Source: Carettochelys insculpta
Taxonomy: Eukaryota; Chordata; Testudines; Carettochelyidae
Direction: 5' to 3'
Length of the DNA stretch: 64,000 nt
Assembly: GCF_033958435.1 (NCBI RefSeq)
Contig: NC_134158.1
Coordinates: 6,653,837-6,717,836 of the forward strand
Position numbers and translations under genes: made by a program. Shown here piece by piece: positions 1 through 11,600 of the stretch (positions within the stretch are counted from its first letter, which is position 1; each line of letters opens with the position of its first letter). Below the pieces are notes generated by a model, which was not told the DNA's origin, made no database searches, and saw nothing but the letters and a program-made list of their open reading frames with translations.

Positions 1-118
1 AAAAACTAACAATTTTGTGTATTAGATTGTCTTTAAAGTGCTACAGGACAGCTTGTTTTCTTTGTTTTTTTGGAGGTTTTTTTTTTTTTCAAGCTACTGA
101 CTAGCACAGCTACCCCTC
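1..118 (+). repeat. Penelope-like element 3' tail fragment
   Basis: Contains the tail motif TCTTTAAAGTGCTACAGGAC and a closing ACTAGCACAGCTACCCCTCTG, as in other tails of this window (for example near 8090 and 35040). Truncated by the window start. Confidence 0.5.
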
Positions 119-120
119 TG

Positions 121-1169
121 AGGTGTAAACATGAATAAACTAGAGAAGTACATCCTCAATGGAGCTACTATAAGGCAGGTACATAACTGGTTGGATAGCT
201 ATTCCCAGAGATTAGTTATCAATGGCACACTCATACTGGAAGGACCTAATGAGTGGGAATTTGCAGGAATCAGTTAGGGGACTGGTTCTGTTCAATAGCT
301 TCATCAACAATTCAAATAATGGCATAGAGAGGACATGTATAAAGTTTGGGGATGATACCCAGCTGAGAGGGGTTGCCAGTGCTTTGTAAGGTAGGATTCT
401 AATTCAACACAAACGGGAGGTAAATAGGACGAATCTCAATAAGGAAAAATGCAAAGAACTCCACTTAGTGAGGAACAATCAAAATGAGAAATGACGACCT
501 GAGAAGAATTAAATGAGGAAGATAATCTAGTGCTCAGAGTAGACCACAAACTAAAGGTGAGTCAACAGTAGGACACTGGGTAAAAAAAAGCAAAAGTCAT
601 TCTGGATGTATTAGCAGGAGCGTCATAAGCAAGACATGAGACGTGATCTTCTGCTCTGCTCTGTGCTGATTAGGCCTCAACTGTGTCCCGTTCTGAGCTC
701 CGCATTTCAAGAGGGATATGGAGAAATTGGAGAAGATACAGAGAAGAGCAATAAAATGATTAAAGGTCTAGAGAACATGAGCTCTGAGGAAAGATCAAAG
801 AAATTGTGTTTGTTTATTTGGAAAAGAGAAGAGAGAGAGGAGAAGAGATGAGCTTTCAAGTACCTAAACGTTGTTTCAAGGAGGGTGGGAAAATTATTCT
901 CCTTAACCTCTGATGGTAGGACAAGAAGCTATGGGCTTAAACTGCAGCGAGTGAGGTTTAGGTTGGACATTAAGAAAAACTTCCTAACTGTCAGGGTCAT
1001 TAGGCACTGGAATAAATTGCCCAGGGAGGTTGTGGAATCTCCATCGCTGCTGACTTTTAAGAACAGGTCAGACAAAAACCAGTCAGGGATGGTCTAAGTG
1101 GTGCTTGATCCCAACATGAGTGCAGGGACTGGACTTAATCACCTCTCAATGTTCCTTCCCGTTCTAGGC
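121..1169 (+). mobile_element. CR1 LINE, 3' part (plus)
   Basis: Translates in broken frames to the end of a CR1 reverse transcriptase (a QVHNWL-like helix region near 170-250) and the conserved CR1 3' region (ACTTCCTAACTGTCAGGGT near 980). Many stops and indels; 5' truncated. It lies in intron 1 territory of gene D. Confidence 0.8.
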
Positions 1170-1189
1170 TGTGTCTACACATGAATCAT

Positions 1190-1275
1190 AGAATCATAGA
1201 ATCCTGGAGCTGGAGGAGACCTAAAAAAGCCATCGAGTCCAGCCCCCTGCCCTAAGCAGGACCAAACCCATCTGC
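1190..1275 (-). mobile_element. CR1 LINE 3' end fragment (minus)
   Basis: Begins with ATCATAGAATCATAGAATCC and continues with the GTCCAGCCCCCTGCC segment typical of the CR1 3' terminus read in reverse. Confidence 0.7.
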
Positions 1276-1279
1276 TACT

Positions 1280-1408
1280 TCTTCCAGAAGCAGCGCGGTA
1301 ATAGCTATCCAGAAGATGCTAATGAGGTGCGGATGCAAATTTTCCGTGCCTCATTAGCATATTGGCATGTGGTTCAGAGTCCGGAAGAAGCTCTTCCAGA
1401 CTCCAAAG
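1280..1408. repeat. MITE-like fragment, also present at 2155-2290
   Basis: CAGAAGATGCTAATGAGGTG and CATTAGCATATTGG recur in the same order at 2210-2265. The TGTCTACA end signature links both to the Harbinger-type MITEs. Unclassified. Confidence 0.5.
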
Positions 1409-2127
1409 TATAGCCGCGTCTACACGTGCACGCTACTTCAAAGTAGCGGCACTAACTTCGAAATAGCGCCCGTCACGGCTACACGTGTTGGGCGCTATTT
1501 CGATGTTAACATTGATGTTAGGTGGCGAGACGTTGAAGCCGCTAACCCCATGATGGCGTGGGAATAGCGCCCTACTTCGAAGTTGAATGTCGAAGTAGGG
1601 CACGTGTAGACGATCCATGTCCCGCAACATCAAAATAGCGGGGTCCGCCATGGTGGCCATCAGCTGAGGGGTTGAGAGACGCTCTCTCTCCAGCCCCTGT
1701 GGGGCTCTATGGTCACCGTGTGCAGCAGCCCTTAGCCCAGGGCTTCTGGCTGCTGCTGCTGCAGCTGGGGATCCATGCTGCATGCACAGGGTCTGCAACC
1801 AGTTGTCGGCTCTGTGGATCTTGTGTTGTTTAGTGCAACTGTGTCTGGGAGGGGCCCTTTAAGGGAGCGGCTTGCTGTTGAGTCTGCCCTGTGACCCTGT
1901 CTGCAGCTGTGCCTGGCACCCTTATTTCGATGTGTGCTACTTTGGCGTGTAGACATTCCCTTGCAGCGCCTATTTCGATGTGGTGCTGTGCAATGTCGAT
2001 GTTGAACGTCGACGTTGCCAGCCCTGGAGGACGTGTAGACGTTATTCATCGAAATAGCCTATTTCGATTTCGCTACATCGAAATAAGCTACTTCGATGTA
2101 GGCTTCACGTGTAGACATACAAGCTGA
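1409..2127 (+). mobile_element. Harbinger-type MITE, 0.7-kb family, copy 1
   Basis: Starts GCGTCTACACGTGCACGC and ends CTTCACGTGTAGACATAC, imperfect terminal inverted repeats. Interior shared with copies at 30117-30828 (same orientation) and 56362-57073 (opposite). The interior holds overlapping minus-strand ORFs of 121 and 105 codons, seen at the same length in all three copies. Confidence 0.75.
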
Positions 2128-2154
2128 ACCTTCACATGGAATCATAGAACACTA

Positions 2155-2430
2155 AGCCTGTGTCTACATGTGCCACTTCTTCTGGAAGCGGCACAGTAAT
2201 GAGCTATCCGGAAGATGCTAATGAGGTGCAAATGCAAATTTTCTGTGCCTCATTAGCATATTGGAATGTGGTTTGTACACGTGCAAACGCGCGGCCCAAG
2301 ATGAATTACCCAAAATTTTGAGGGAAGGGAAGAAGGGGCTTCCGGAAGGAAGGTTTCCTTTTGGGAGATTCCCGCAGGCCGCACATCTGCACATATAAAC
2401 TATGTCTACACGTGAAGCCTACATCTCTCA
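2155..2430. repeat. MITE fragments
   Basis: Second copy of the 1280-1408 unit, then a lone end (CTATGTCTACACGTGAAGCC) at about 2400-2420 identical in style to the 0.7-kb MITE terminus. 2431-2555 is unique sequence leading to gene D exon 2. Confidence 0.5.
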
Positions 2431-2555
2431 AACCATTGATTTTTGGTGTCTAATTTGTAGGTGGCATCATTTAGAAATGCTTAAAACTCTTGTGCTTTTT
2501 ATTATTTCATCCCACTAGATGCTGGAGGAGTTTCACCAAATCTTTATTCTTACAG

Positions 2556-2654
2556 GTTCCCCTCCATGTCCCCGCTGGCATCGGACTGCTCTGGGACTCG
2601 AATCAGCTGGGATCCTCATCCTGACAGCAGCAGTAATAGTGATGGCTGTATGGT
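2556..2654 (+). CDS. Gene D exon 2: transmembrane exon
   Basis: Acceptor TTACAG and donor GTGAGT bound a 99-nt exon, the same size as the transmembrane exon of genes B and C. It encodes a short [10 protein letters not shown] juxtamembrane stretch and a hydrophobic helix ([16 protein letters not shown]). It begins with two bases of a split codon and ends with a single T (phase 1). The CPRWH motif before the helix resembles NKR-P1 proteins. Confidence 0.82.
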
Positions 2655-5600
2655 GTGAGTACCTCGCAGGTTGTATCCACTTTTACAGGTGACAACGATG
2701 CCCACAAATTCACACAACCAGAGCCCTCCATGGGTACAAAGTTTGCATCCACATCTGTATCTGCCACAATGAGCTGTGGCTACCCACACTATTATCTGTA
2801 GATGCAGACACCCATGGATATAAAGCAGATACAGTAAACCCCCAACTTACACAGAGGTTGCATTCCTGGCAACCCCATGTAAGTTGAATTTTCAGCCAAC
2901 TCAGGGAGCCAGGAAACTGACCAGCATAGCAGCAATACTGGTCACTTTCTTGTTTCCCTCCAGCAGCAGAGTGCCAGGAGCCAGGCGGGACTCACAGCTA
3001 CCCTCCACACCTGGCTCCCCGCCTGACTGTGGGAACCAGGAAACTGACCAGCGCTGGTGCTGGTCAGTTTCCCAGCTCCCGCCAATGGAGGGGAGCTGGG
3101 AGCTAGACTGCCACCTGGTTCCCAGCTCCCCACCGCTCCTGGGACCAGGAAGCTGCTCCCGTCAGTGGCAGCGGCCAAGAGTCAGGTTCTCTGGTGTGGC
3201 CCCTGGCAGGAGCTGGGAAACTGACCAGCACAGCAGCTGGTGAGTTTCTCCACTCCTCTGAGTGGCGGGGAGCTGGCACCTGACAGCCTGGAGGCAGGTA
3301 CCAGCTCCCCACCACTCAAAATCACATTAACCTGAGATATGCACAACTCAAGTGTGCCCTATCTCAGGGTTTTAATGTATCTGCAGATTTGCAGGGTTTG
3401 TAGCTTACATCTAGACTATGCAGAAGACTGACCTGGTCAATTTTGCATGCCTGGTAGAGACGCACAAAACTGGACTATCAGAGGTTGGCAGTCATGCCCT
3501 GTACTCCTTGATATCATGAGGGGTAAGGAAGGTCATTGGGAGAGTGGTATGGAGTGAGAGCTCAGTGGTTTGAGCATTGACCTGCTAAACCTGGGGTTGT
3601 GAACTCAATCCTTAAGGAGGCCACTTAGGGATTGTGGCAAATAGATGTTAAGGATGGTGCTTGGTCCTGCCAAGAGAGCAGGGGACTGGAGTAGATGACC
3701 TCTCACAGTCCCTTCCAGTTCTAGGAGGTACGTATCTCCAATTATATCTACCTCCCTCAGTGAAGATGGCTAGCTATGGCAATTGCAGATAAGTTGAGTC
3801 CAGCTACACAATTGCAGCAGCTGGAATAGCGTGTCTATAATCAACTTACCTGCCTTGCATAGGCCAAGCCTAAACTTGCATCTGCATTCACTTCCCTACC
3901 TGCAAAAATGGGCTGTGGATGGAAGGGGATGTTTCTGGCGACTGGAGGTCGCTGTGGAACAGCTGTCCATGGAAAAGAGAAGCAGAGCCAGTCAGAAAGG
4001 ATGTTGTAGAGAGAGATGTAGAGGCTACTGGGTCAGTACAGTAGAATTCCAGCACACAGCTGAGCAGGAAGGGCTCTTTTGGCTGTCTTTTTTTTTTAAC
4101 TGAAATGAGCTGCACTTCCTGCCCTGAAGCAGTATGTAGAATTGAGTATCTGCAATCGACTTACCTGCCTATTACAGACCAAGCCTAGATCAGAGAAATT
4201 CACTTTTGAGCCACACAGGGCTGCTCTTCGGCTCTGGGAAACTTTGAGTAGACGTTCTTACATTGATTTTTCTGGGGCTCTCAACATTTAATTTAGTGGG
4301 TCCTCTGCAGACCTGCTAAATTGAACACTGGAAGATCAATCTCCACAGCATCAATTTTCCTGGAAGCATAGACAAGCCCTTCAATTAGTTCAGCTTGCAC
4401 CGATAAAAACTAGATTTAAATGGCTAAACGTCCACACACTGAATTGAACCATTTAATTGATCTAGGTTTTTGAACAGATATAGAGTTGCACTTGTGCAAC
4501 TGCTGCATTTATGTGAGCACGAAGGTTCACATTTTCTGTTATGGTGAGTGGAAGGAGGGAGAGAATCACAAAGTCCTAGGCCTGGAAGAGACCTCATTGA
4601 GCCCAGCTCCCTGCCCGAAGCAGGACCAACCCCAACTAAATCATCCCAGCCAAAGCTTTGTCAAGCTGGGACTTAAAACCTCTAGGGATGGAGATTCCAC
4701 CACCTCTCTAGGTAACACATTCCAGTGCTTCACCACCCTTTTGGGGAAGTAGTTTCTCCTAATATCCAACTTACACCTCCCCGCTCTGTAACTTCAGACC
4801 ATTGCTCCTTGTTCTGCCATCCCTCCCTACCGAGAACAGCCTCTCTCCATACTCTTTAGAGCTCCCCCCCCGACTCAGGAAGTTGAAGGCTGCTATCAAA
4901 TCACCCCTCACTCTTCTCTTCTACGAACTAAGTAAGCCCAAATCCCTCAGCCTCTCCTCCTAGGTCATGTCCAGCCCCCTCACTATTTTCATTGCTCTCC
5001 ACTGAACCCACTCCAATGCGTCTACATCCTTTCTGTACTAGGGGTCCGGAACTGAACGCAATACTCCAGATGTGGCACCAGCAGTGCTGAATAGAAGGGA
5101 ATAGTAACTTCTTTAGAGCATAGGTTGTGTATTGTCCCAGAGCAGGACAAAATGTTTATCTGACCAAGGGGCAGTTGTGGGTCTGATGATTACACGCAGG
5201 TGATCCAAACGGAATCATTTAATCTAGGTTAATTAGCCAGGAAAATAAAAAGCATCTGCACAGCCACAGTAAATGAGGTACGTGCTCTGTCGCCCTCCTC
5301 CCTTTAAACTCTTTCCGTTTTCTTTTCCTCTCTCCCTTGGAGAGTGACGAAATATTGCTAGCCTCCTTACCACCTCATGCTGTGGTCTTCTAAGTAGAAA
5401 ACAGTCATGACCCTTCATACTAATGCTGCTCTGAAGCTTTTCAGGGGCCCCATCAAGGCGAGACTGGAGCAACCTCAAATGTTACCAAAACCAAGGATGT
5501 CACTCAGAGAACCGGGAACGGACAGGCACACAGCGCTGCTCTGGAGAACTCGTTTTCTCATCTGAAGCAGAGTCTTTGTGACCCAGCCCCGAAGAGTTCA

Positions 5601-8600
5601 GCAGGTAACTTCTCTTCCCGCAGCGCACGCTGTCCAGGTGGGAGCCGGGTAAGTTCCCTGCACGCTCCCTGCTGAGGCGGGGAAGAGCTAAGGATTCATT
5701 TGCCCCCTGGGACCCAGTGATTCAGAGGCCTGGAGCTCCTGATCACTGCTGCTGTTACCATTGCAGCAATGGTGGCCTGATTCCTAGGCCCTTTAAATCA
5801 CCACAGGAGTACAAATCCACGCAGCTCTGAGGGCCAGGGATGGGACCAGTGCCATGTGCGGACAGGTCCCAGCCACACCCTTTCCACCTGAGGCCCCGCC
5901 CCTTCCACCTGAGGCCACACCCCCTCCTGGCAAACAGAGCCAAGCTCCTCTTCCCCTCCCTCCCCCACACCCTTGCCTGGGGGCCCATGGACACTGTCAG
6001 CCCCTCTGACTCCCTGTGATTAAAAATGGGGGTCTTGTTGACAGGCTGTGACGTGCTATGGGGCTAGGTAAATCAGAGAGAAGTTCTACACTGAAGGCAA
6101 CTGCTCTGCCCATAAACCAGGGCCCACGTCTTCTAGCACCAAGGCCTTCAGAGCAGCAGAGATCAGTGCCACCATCACCTCAAGAGATGCTATCGTCTCC
6201 TCTATTGACCTCATCGCCAGCACTCCCTGGAAGCTGAGCGCTTGGGCAGCCACCCGGAAGAGGTTCAGGTGCTGCCCAGCTGATTGGCAGGGCGCCCACA
6301 GCCAGCAGTTTGTATTTCTATTGGTGGTGCACATCTGCACATACCTCAGTGTGCATAAAATTTATTCCACCCACAGATGACAGAAATTAGAGGGAACCCT
6401 GCTCTTTGGCACTGTTGATTAGCATCACGCACTGTGTGTGCTCTCAGGGTTGGCTCTCGTACCCTTCTATTGTGATCAGGTGGGGTGGGTGGCCCAAACT
6501 CTAATAAGTGGGGTTGCAACCTGGCACATGGGACCACCCGGGCTTGGCCCAGCTACCCCTCCTATATGCTAGGTGGGCTAAATGCATCACCCTAGCTCAC
6601 TGCCTAGCTTGCCTACTGCAAGAGCAACCCCTGTTAGCAGCAGCCGGGAGGGAAGTGGAGCCGTATGAGAAAAGGCTATCTCTGCAAGGTCTGAAGCAAA
6701 AGCAAATACAGGGTGAACCTCTCTAATCCAGCACTCACTCAGCTGGCAAACTCCATAATCCGGCATGATCTTAGTTCGCTGGACACCCACTTATCATGGG
6801 TGTGGCCGAGTTTCCTGTGGTCCCGTAAAGTGTATTTCCAGCCCCCAGTCCTGGCTCTAAGTGTTCTGGGCTGTTAGTTAGCTGTAATTACCCCTAAATG
6901 TCTTCCGAGAGCCCAGTGAGCAGTGGAAGGGTTGGTAATGTGCTAGACAATATTGACCTCCTGTAGTCTAGCAAATTGTCTCATCTGGCACCAGCCAGGC
7001 CCGAGGGGACTGGACTAATGAGTTTGGATCATCTGGTTTAATCATGACCAAGTTAAAGAAACCGTGACAGGCAGGAAACTGCAAAAATCAGAGTCCTAAG
7101 GCAGCTCAGACAAAATCTACTGGGCCAATGGCATATCCTGTCACGTGGTTAGCCAAATTAATTTTAGGCTGCACCATCCCTTGCTGTGTGCAGCAGTGGC
7201 ATCTAGTGGATGGTCTGGGTAATTCTGTATCACTAATGGTCTCAAACAGCAACGAAGGGTCCTGTGGCGCCTTATAGACTAACAGAAAAGTTTTGAGCAT
7301 GAGCTTTCGTGAGCACAGACTCACTTCATCAGATGCTGGTCTTGGAAATCTGCAGGGCCAGGTGTAAATAAGCCAGAGCAAGGGTGGGGATAACAAGGTT
7401 AGCTCAGTCAGCAAGGGTGAGGCTTACTACCAGCAGCTGATCTGGAGGTGTGAACACCAAGGGAGGGGAAGCTGCTTTTGTATTTAGCCAGCCATTCGCA
7501 GACTAATAGTCTCATGGCATTTAAATACCTACAGTAACAGAGCAATAGCCATGCTCGTCTATATGGTATCAAAACAAAAAAGCAGTCCAGTAGCACTTTA
7601 AAGACTAACAAATTAATTTATTAGGTGATGAGCTTTCGTGGGACAGAGCCACTTCTTCAGCCCATAGCCATACCAGAACAGACTCAATATTTAAGGCACA
7701 GAGAACCACAAATAGTAATCAAGGTTGACAAATCACAAAAATATTATCAAGGTGAGCAAATCAGAAAGCAGTGGGGGAGAGTCAAGAATTAGATACAGCC
7801 AAGTATGCTTAACAGCCCCAATAATGACCTAGAGAATGGCCATACCAGTTCAAACCACGTCTTAATGTGTCGAATTTGAATATAAAAGAGAGTTCAGCAG
7901 CCTCTCTTTCCAAACGGTTGTGAAAATTCCTCTTCAGTAAGACACAAACTTTCAGGTCATTTGTCTACCTTGATTACTATTTTTGGTTCTCTGTGCCTTA
8001 AATATTGAGTCTGTTCTGGTGTGGCTATGATCTGAAGAAGTGGGTCTGTCCCACGGAAGCTCAATCACCTAATAAATTATCTTGTTAGTCTTTAAAGTGC
8101 TACTGGACACGTGCCTATATGTAAGGTGGAAGCTGAAAGGAGATTTCACTCCCTTTTTGTCCTTGTTGTGGTTGTTTGGTACAATCTGTTCTTCTATTCT
8201 GTTGAGGTTCTACCATGGCCATTAAATTGTATCTATGAAATGTCCAGGAATGCAAAAAGAGACCTATTGTCCCTCATGTGGTTCAGTCTCTCCCTCTGCT
8301 CAGGAGGGAGGCTGCGATTGCTTACCAAGAAAAACTTGTTCTTTGCTAGTGCTGTCAGGCGCCTATTGTGGAAAGCCAGGCAGAAGTGCAAGATGTGTTG
8401 GAATAGAAAGTGGTCCTATCACCTGCACATCATTCACTCTTGTAGCAGATGACTGCTTTTATGTGAGCTATCGGTGGTGTCATTTAGCAGACTGCAGAGC
8501 TGTGGATGATCTCAAACTCCACAGGCTGGATCCTGAGGACCCTTAACAACAATATGTTATAAGGAGTCATCTCTGGCCCCTTTCTGACCATCTGTGGTCA

Positions 8601-11600
8601 TCATACAGCATAACTATCTCAGATGACAGCTCCCTCTCTGTCCTTGGTATGAAAACCATCCCGTTCCCGGCACATCCGATTGTCCCAGCACAACCAAACT
8701 TTGTCCTTGCTTTAAGTTGTGATAAGAGGAAGCTTCGTGCCAATTGAGGGCATCCTAGCTCTTTCTGTTTAGGAGGAGTTCTTGAACAAACAGAGGGACA
8801 GATAGACAGAGAGACTCGCTTGCTTGCTCATGACCAAACGCTCTTAAATATATAATGGTTTGTAAATAAGGAAAGCTTTGCCCCAGTGTTCAAAATCATC
8901 TGATCAGAAAATGAGCCTGGTCTCATTTCTCCTTCCAGAGGCATTCAGGTGTAAACTCTGCCCCGTAGACTGGCTATCCCATGGAAGAAAGTGCTACTGG
9001 GTCTCTAAAGAGATTAAAGACTGGAAGGGAAGCCAAGAAGACTGCACAGCAAAGAGGTCTCAGATGTTAATGATCCAGGACTGGAATGAGATGGTAAAGT
9101 GTGAAAAATAGGGCATAAAACTGCAGCCAAAAGATGAGCATCCCAGTTGTACAGTAACTAGAAGATTTCGGGGTCCTTAACTCAATGACTTGTTGGAAAA
9201 AATTGAAATGGACATGCTTTATTTGACTCACGGCTCTGGGTGGGGCTGGGGAGGAGGGGTTCAGTATGCAAGCTACCTCAGGGAGAGAGGACTACCCCAG
9301 CCCTCAAGAAGTGGTGTGGTGACTCTGCACATGAGGGTCCATGCTGGGTCCCTCCATGAGTTTGGGGCTTTGCTCTGGCCCTGCACCTAAGTCCTCGCCT
9401 CACCAACTGTCTGGCAAAACTGACTCAGAGCTAAGCCATCCAGTGCCTGAAGAAGGCCAACAGATGTCCAAATAGCTATTGGCCATGAAGGTGTGAACGC
9501 TGCTGCTCTGGCTTCCTACGAGGACTGAAGTCTTTCAAAATGCTACCCAGGGAGATACACGGAGGGATGCTTCTCGGTGCAAGATGGGCGGGAAGGACAG
9601 CTGGCTGCACCACACTGTTCCCATGGTGCACTTCCTCCTCAGAGGAGCTGCAACCTTTACAAAGGCTTCCACCAAAAGACAGTTAAGGTGATGACTTCTT
9701 CCCAACATGGCTAACTTATCTATGAAAGGTCCTGTGGCACCTTGTAGACTATTAGAGCATAAGCTGTCGTGGGCAAAGACCAGCTTCATCAGGTGCATCT
9801 GTTAGTCTATAAGGTGCCATAGAACTTCTTGCTGTTTTTGCGGAAACAGACTAACGTGGCTATCCCTCTGGCACTTGAGTAATCTGTATTTCGCTGCTAT
9901 TAGAAAGTCCAGCTCTGCATACTGAATACTGAATTTGGTGATCCTTCCTCTCCCCACTCAGGAAGCGTTTATGGTCCTATCAGAAAGCACATTTTGTTCC
10001 TTGAGTAGAACGATTCCCCTCCACAGTCAGAGGCTCTGTATGCACTTTAAGCAGCACCAAACTGGCTTGAGGAATAGAGCAGATTGTACTAATCTGAATG
10101 TTTCTATCGTGTATCACAGGAATTCATAGGGAGTGCTACACAAGGTCCCTGTTGGATTGGACTTCATTTCTCTTCCCCGGAGAGGAAATGGACCTGGCTG
10201 AATAACTCCTCATTCGATGCCAAACTGTAAGTGTAGCCCGATTAGTATTAGTTTAGAAATCTGGAATAAAACATATAATTTGGTCCTGAACATTGGTGTA
10301 ATTGGATATAAACTCCTCCTCCGAGCCCAGTAACCAGCGAAAGTGTTGGTAATGCTGCTAGGTAATATTGACCTCCTGTCATCCAGTAAATTCTCTTTTC
10401 CAGCACTGGTCTGGTCCCGAGGTGTCGGACTAGAGAGGTTCAGCCTGTGCTAGGGAAGAGAGTATCTGCTGTAGGATTAAAATGTATCAAGTGCTTGTTT
10501 TCATCAAGGAGTGGGGAGGGGATCCAAAAATCAAGGAAATTGTCAAGACTTGACAGGCTCGTCATGTATCTCAGATGTGCAGGCTAGGCTGAGCCAAACA
10601 AGCAAAAACCCTACGTTGATGGCCCAGGAAAAATTGGTTCCCTGCAGCAAAGTTGTTATAGTTACATTGCTATATGATAGAGGCGGCTTGGGGATTTCTC
10701 TGCATTCCCATTCTCCATTCATTGTTCTGCAGTTTTAATACATTACCCAATAATTGATTATGTTGCATTAGTTTAAGAAATAAACTTGCAGAATTTTGAA
10801 ATACAGGAAACTCTTTCATATCCAGGGGCACTGGGACTGGGAGATTGCCAGATATTTGAATATTCTGGATAATAGAAAGGCATACCTAGCCATGCAGAAC
10901 ATTAAACAAGAGCAGATATTAAGAGACAAACAAACATGTCTGCAGAGCGTTTTATTTAGCAACAAGAGGCATATGGTACACCGTGAACTTACACTGTATT
11001 TGCTGTATTTATTTTCATTCTACTGTACTTATGAGAAACAGCTAAAATGTATTTACGGTTAAATACCAGTGATTTGAGAGTTCTGGATAGAATGCCAGAT
11101 ATCATAGAACCCTAGGGCTGGAAGGGACCTCAGGAGGTCATCAAGTCCAGCCCCCTTCTTCAAGCAGGATCAACCCCAACTAAGTCATTCCAGCCAGGAC
11201 CCTGTCAAGTCAGGACTTAAAAACTTTTCAGGATGGAGAATCCACCACCTCTCTAGGCAACGCATTCCAGTGCTTCACCATCCTCCCCGTGACGTAGTTT
11301 TTCCTAATATCCAACCTACACCTCTCCTCCTGTAACTTCAGACCATTACTCCTTGTTCTGCCGTCTGTCACCAATCAGAACAGTTTCTCTCCATCCTCTT
11401 TAGAGCCCCCCTTCAGGAAGTTGAAGAGTGCTAATAAATCGCCCCTCAGTCTTCTTTTCTGTAAACTTAATAAACCCAAATCCTCTCCTCTTAAGTCATG
11501 TACTCCAGCCCCTTAATCATTTTTGTCGCCTTCTGCTGAACCTGCTTCGGCACATCCACATCCTTTTTATACTGTGGCCTCACCAGTACTGAATAGAAGG

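Noticed and set aside
2654..8941. Premature stop in gene D from joining exon 2 directly to exon 4
   Set aside because: Resolved by the in-phase 168-nt stalk exon at 5437-5604.
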